Assembly: GCA_023150495.1 (NCBI GenBank)
Contig: JAKLKT010000009.1
Location: 1-16,484, forward strand
Reading direction: 5' to 3'
From: Planctomycetota bacterium
GTDB lineage: Bacteria; Planctomycetota; PLA2
Length of the DNA stretch: 16,484 nt
Translations under genes and position numbers: made by a program
The notes under the pieces: model-generated
Databases searched by the model: none
Seen by the model: only the letters and a program-made list of their open reading frames with translations
Told to the model about the DNA's origin: nothing
In this document: positions 13,934-16,484 of the stretch, piece after piece
How the letters are laid out: each line of letters begins with the position of its first letter
Numbering within the stretch: the first letter of the stretch is position 1

Positions 13934-15759
13934 CCCTCTCCCCCGCGCCCCCTCTCCTCCTCGCGCTGCTCCTCGCGCCGCTCGCCGCCGGGGAAGACCT
14001 CGACAAGGACACCCTCGACGGCATGGACGCCGAGGTTCGCGGCAGCTGGGTCGAGGCGGTGCAGGCGTTCGGGCGCTCGTCCGACGCGGCGCCCGGCGAC
14101 ACGCGCCGCTCCCTCCGGCTCCGCCTCGCGCGCCAGCGCGGCATGGCGGTCTGGAAGCCGCAGATCGACCTCCTCCTCAAGGAGAAGCGGCTCGACGACG
14201 CCGCGCGCGCGGTCGCCGTCGCGAGCCTCGTGGACCCGGCCCACGCCACCGTCGCCTCCGCGTCGCGCGTGCTCGAGAAGGCGGGAGTGAAGGCCGCGAA
14301 CCCGCAGGACAACGAGATGATCTCGCCGCTCTTCCCGCAGCGCTCGGCGAAGGGCCGGCTCCGCTGCTGGTCCTCGCTCGGCCCGGCGTTCGGCCGGGCC
14401 ACGCGGCTCATCGACGACGGCACGAAGTTCCTCCTCGCGTCCCAGGAGAAGGAGGGCCACTGGGACTCGAAGAAGCACGGCGGCGGCGCGCTCTACACCG
14501 CGGGCGTGACCGGCCTCGCGCTGCTCGCGATCCTCGGGGACGGACCGGGGGGGCTCGCGGGGGACCGCGGCGCCGCCGCGCGCCGCGCCGCCGACGCGCT
14601 CGTCGCCGCGCAGGGGAAGGACGGCAACTTCGGCACGTACGCGACCCACTCCCACATGTACTGCACGACGATCGCGACCGAGGCGCTCGCGGAGTACGCG
14701 GCGATCGCCGGGGAGATCGAGCGCTACCGGCCGACGCTCGAACGCGCGCGCGACCACATCCTCGAGTGCCAGAACCCCGGCTCGGGCTGGCGCTACGAGC
14801 CGCGCGGCGGCGAGAACGACACGTCGATGACCGGCCGCGCGGTCGCCGCGCTGCGGATGCTGCGGCTCGCGGGGATCGAGGTGCGCGAGACGCCGATGCA
14901 GGACGCGATGGCCTGGATCGACAGGATGGTCGAGCCGAAGCTGGGCCAGATCGGCTACAACTACCCGGGCGGCATGCCGGCGCGGCCGGAGGGGAAGCAG
15001 GAGCTCTTCCCGCCCGAGCACAGCCACTCGATGACCGCGGCGGGCGCGCTGGCGACCTGCTACGTGGGCGCGAAGCGGCCCTGGCTCGCGAAGAGCATCG
15101 GGCTCCTGTCGGAGGTCCCGCCGAAGAGCCGCTACGCGGACGCGTACTACTGGGAGCTCGGCGCGCGGGCGCACGTCGCGGCGACGGGCGGGATCCCCGT
15201 GTCGTGGTACGCGGCGCTCGTGGACGCGGCCGTCGCGTGCATGCGTCCCGACGGCGGCATGGCGCCCTCGTCCGACGTGTGGAGCGACGACGGCGGCCGG
15301 ATCTACTCGACCGCGTGCGCCGTGCGCGCGCTCGCCGCGCCCTACGCGGAACCCGGGCCCGGCGGCACGGACACGAAGCCCGCCTCGGCGTTCCTGCGCG
15401 ACGGCTCGCGCGAGGCGGTCGTCGCCGCAGCGACCGCGGAGACGGCGACGGGCGTCTATGCCGACCCCGGGATGCGGCTCGTGCTCGTCGCGCGCGGCAC
15501 GATCCAGCCGTGGGTCGGCTCGCCGCGGGTCGCTTCGGACGGCATCAAGGACGTCCCCAAGTCCTACAAGCCGCTCGTCAAGGGGGTGCCGTTCGGTTGC
15601 ATTCTCGGGAGGATCGGGCCCGAGGGGAAGCCGTTCCGGATCCAGTCGGAGAAACCGGTCACCATGAGCGGCCACGGCCAGCTCTTCCTGCTCGTGAACG
15701 ACGAGCGTCCCGAGGACGGCAGCGGCGGGTGGACGGTCGACATCCGCCTCGAGAGGTGA
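13930..15759 (+). CDS. exported alpha/alpha-toroid (prenyltransferase/squalene cyclase-like repeat) protein with C-terminal PA-IL (LecA)-like domain
   Basis: A 609-residue protein. The GTG at 13930 overlaps the upstream TGA and gives a signal peptide (MTLSPAPPLLLALLLAPLAAGED). Residues about 25-120 are helical and TPR-like. A toroid region follows with QW-type repeats: LLASQEKEGHWD (about 168), LVAAQGKDGNFG (about 225), and ILECQNPGSGWRYEP (about 277). Segments such as NDTSMTGRAVAALRMLRLAGIEV and HSMTAAGALATCYVGA follow, as in planctomycete 'prenyltransferase-repeat' proteins. I see no DxDD motif of squalene-hopene cyclases and no clear zinc triad of protein prenyltransferases, so catalysis is doubtful. 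From about residue 490 the sequence matches the PA-IL/LecA galactose-binding lectin fold: VYADPGMRLVLVARGTIQPW, GCILGRIGPEGKPFRI, LFLLVNDERPEDGSGGWTVDI. This architecture suggests a surface or periplasmic carbohydrate-binding scaffold. It ends 37 nt from the convergent serine hydrolase gene. Confidence 0.85.
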   Translation: MTLSPAPPLLLALLLAPLAAGEDLDKDTLDGMDAEVRGSWVEAVQAFGRSSDAAPGDTRRSLRLRLARQRGMAVWKPQIDLLLKEKRLDDAARAVAVASLVDPAHATVASASRVLEKAGVKAANPQDNEMISPLFPQRSAKGRLRCWSSLGPAFGRATRLIDDGTKFLLASQEKEGHWDSKKHGGGALYTAGVTGLALLAILGDGPGGLAGDRGAAARRAADALVAAQGKDGNFGTYATHSHMYCTTIATEALAEYAAIAGEIERYRPTLERARDHILECQNPGSGWRYEPRGGENDTSMTGRAVAALRMLRLAGIEVRETPMQDAMAWIDRMVEPKLGQIGYNYPGGMPARPEGKQELFPPEHSHSMTAAGALATCYVGAKRPWLAKSIGLLSEVPPKSRYADAYYWELGARAHVAATGGIPVSWYAALVDAAVACMRPDGGMAPSSDVWSDDGGRIYSTACAVRALAAPYAEPGPGGTDTKPASAFLRDGSREAVVAAATAETATGVYADPGMRLVLVARGTIQPWVGSPRVASDGIKDVPKSYKPLVKGVPFGCILGRIGPEGKPFRIQSEKPVTMSGHGQLFLLVNDERPEDGSGGWTVDIRLER

Positions 15760-15780
15760 CCGCCAGCGGATGGGGAGGGG

Positions 15781-15796
15781 CGCGGGGAACCCCGCG
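15781..15796. terminator. GC hairpin between convergent stops, possible bidirectional terminator
   Basis: CGCGGGG and CCCCGCG (15781-15787, 15790-15796) are perfectly complementary around AA; in practice this is a 6-bp stem with a GAAC loop. It fills the space directly before the stop codon of the minus-strand serine hydrolase. No U-tract follows. Confidence 0.4.
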
Positions 15797-16484
15797 TCAC
15801 TCCTTGATGCCGGGCATGTCCGCGCCGTTCTGGTGGAGGACGAGGCGTGTCACCTTGCCGTCCTTGTCCCGCTCGAAGGTCAGCTGCGCGTCCACGACCT
15901 TGTAGAAGAACTCCGTCTCCGACTTCGCGTACACGGGGAACTTCTCCTGCCCCGTCGCCTGCACCATCAGCCGTCCCCGCTCGACGGTCACGGTCAGCTT
16001 GAAGTCGCCGAAGAGCGCGTAGGTGCCCGCGTACTCCGCGAGGATCTCCGGCTTCACGGCGACCTCCCGCGGCGTCTCCACCTTCTCGCCGGCGAGCATC
16101 CGGAGCAGGTTGCCGCCGAGCTCGTCCACCTCGCCCGTTGCCGTGTCGGCGAGGATCACGACAGCGCGGCCGGTCGCCGTGTCGAGCGCGAGGAAGCTGT
16201 GGTAGCCGCCGGTCTGGCCGTTGTGCCAGCACGCGCCCCGGGGCGAGATGTGCCAGAGAAGGCCCATGCGCACGCCGCCGCCGTCGAACCGCGCCGAGCG
16301 CGCGAACGCGAGAGTCTCGGCGAGAGGGCCCTCGGCGAGGTTCGCGCGGAGGAATCGCATCATGTCGGAGACGGTCGAGCGGATCCCGCCCGCCCCGGCG
16401 AGCGCAGGGATGTCCCAGTTGCTCGCGGGCGCGCCCGCACCGTCGTGGCCGGGCGCGAGGCGCGCCTTCATGTCCGGCGTGAGC
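15797..16484 (-). CDS. serine hydrolase, class C beta-lactamase / Pab87 type, C-terminal part (5' end outside window)
   Basis: The frame is open to the window edge, with 228 residues visible; the Met at 16471 is internal, since LTPD precedes it. The visible N-part (NWDIPALAGAGGIRSTVSDMMRFL) matches the typical penicillin-binding-fold segment before the third catalytic box. HNGQTGGYHSFLALD supplies that box (HNGQTGG, equivalent to KTG). The SxxK and YxN boxes must lie outside the window. After about residue 130 of the visible part, a beta-rich C-terminal domain (EILAEYAGTYALFGDFKLTVTVERGRLMVQATGQEKFPVYAKSETEFFYK) resembles the lipocalin-like DUF3471 domain of Pab87-type serine peptidases. Family members hydrolyse D-amino-acid peptides, esters or beta-lactams; which applies here cannot be told. 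It faces the toroid-lectin gene across 37 nt. Confidence 0.9.
   Translation of the reverse strand, partial: LTPDMKARLAPGHDGAGAPASNWDIPALAGAGGIRSTVSDMMRFLRANLAEGPLAETLAFARSARFDGGGVRMGLLWHISPRGACWHNGQTGGYHSFLALDTATGRAVVILADTATGEVDELGGNLLRMLAGEKVETPREVAVKPEILAEYAGTYALFGDFKLTVTVERGRLMVQATGQEKFPVYAKSETEFFYKVVDAQLTFERDKDGKVTRLVLHQNGADMPGIKE

Noticed and set aside
13930..15759. Squalene-hopene cyclase or protein prenyltransferase
   Set aside because: QW-type repeats are present, but no DxDD motif or clear zinc triad, and the protein is exported with a lectin-like end.
1..16484. CRISPR array, tRNA or rRNA genes, IS elements or phage genes
   Set aside because: I found no regularly spaced short repeats, no tRNA-like or rRNA segments, and no transposase, integrase or phage structural motifs on either strand.

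Overview
The window is very G+C-rich (roughly three quarters by eye) and densely coded. It holds eleven protein genes and no rRNA, tRNA, IS element, prophage or CRISPR array that I can see. Most products carry a signal peptide, lipobox or N-terminal membrane anchor. Exported sulfatase-fold proteins, an exported alpha/alpha-toroid ('prenyltransferase-repeat') protein and weak or absent Shine-Dalgarno sequences fit an environmental, secretion-rich bacterium. Planctomycetota is my best guess; Acidobacteriota or Myxococcota cannot be excluded. No phylogenetic marker is present, so this placement is inference.

Layout. (1) 1-2666, plus strand: two adjacent amidohydrolase-superfamily genes 2 nt apart. 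The first is cut by the window edge and keeps its metal-binding histidines. The second is exported and has lost the HxH metal motif. (2) 2816-10662: four paralogous exported sulfatase-fold proteins, all on the minus strand, arranged as two pairs (sulfatase-like 4 then 3, and 2 then 1; numbered by position). A plus-strand alpha/beta hydrolase (6333-7241) sits between the pairs. All four have Thr-x-Pro-x-His where true sulfatases have Cys/Ser-x-Pro-x-Arg, so they are unlikely to be formylglycine-dependent sulfatases. (3) 10663-10801: a divergent regulatory region with two 11-bp direct repeats set 32 bp apart. (4) 10802-12730, plus: an ABC-F ATPase (cytoplasmic, ribosome-associated class). (5) 12851-15759, plus: a translationally coupled pair, an exported protein of unknown function followed by an exported toroid protein with a C-terminal PA-IL (LecA)-like lectin domain. 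(6) 15797-16484, minus: the C-terminal part of a serine hydrolase of the class C beta-lactamase/Pab87 type, running off the window.

How the genes may work together. The four sulfatase-like proteins and the alpha/beta hydrolase look like an envelope-located set of phospho- or ester-processing enzymes built by duplication. Two are predicted lipoproteins and two are N-terminally anchored. The toroid-lectin protein and its partner may form a separate carbohydrate-binding envelope unit. These pathway links are inferred from location and family; no substrate can be read from the sequence.

Genes face each other at three places: 2667-2815, 7242 and 15760-15796. Two of these, 2675-2715 and 15781-15796, carry strong GC hairpins that could act as shared terminators. 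No gene-free stretch exceeds 150 nt.
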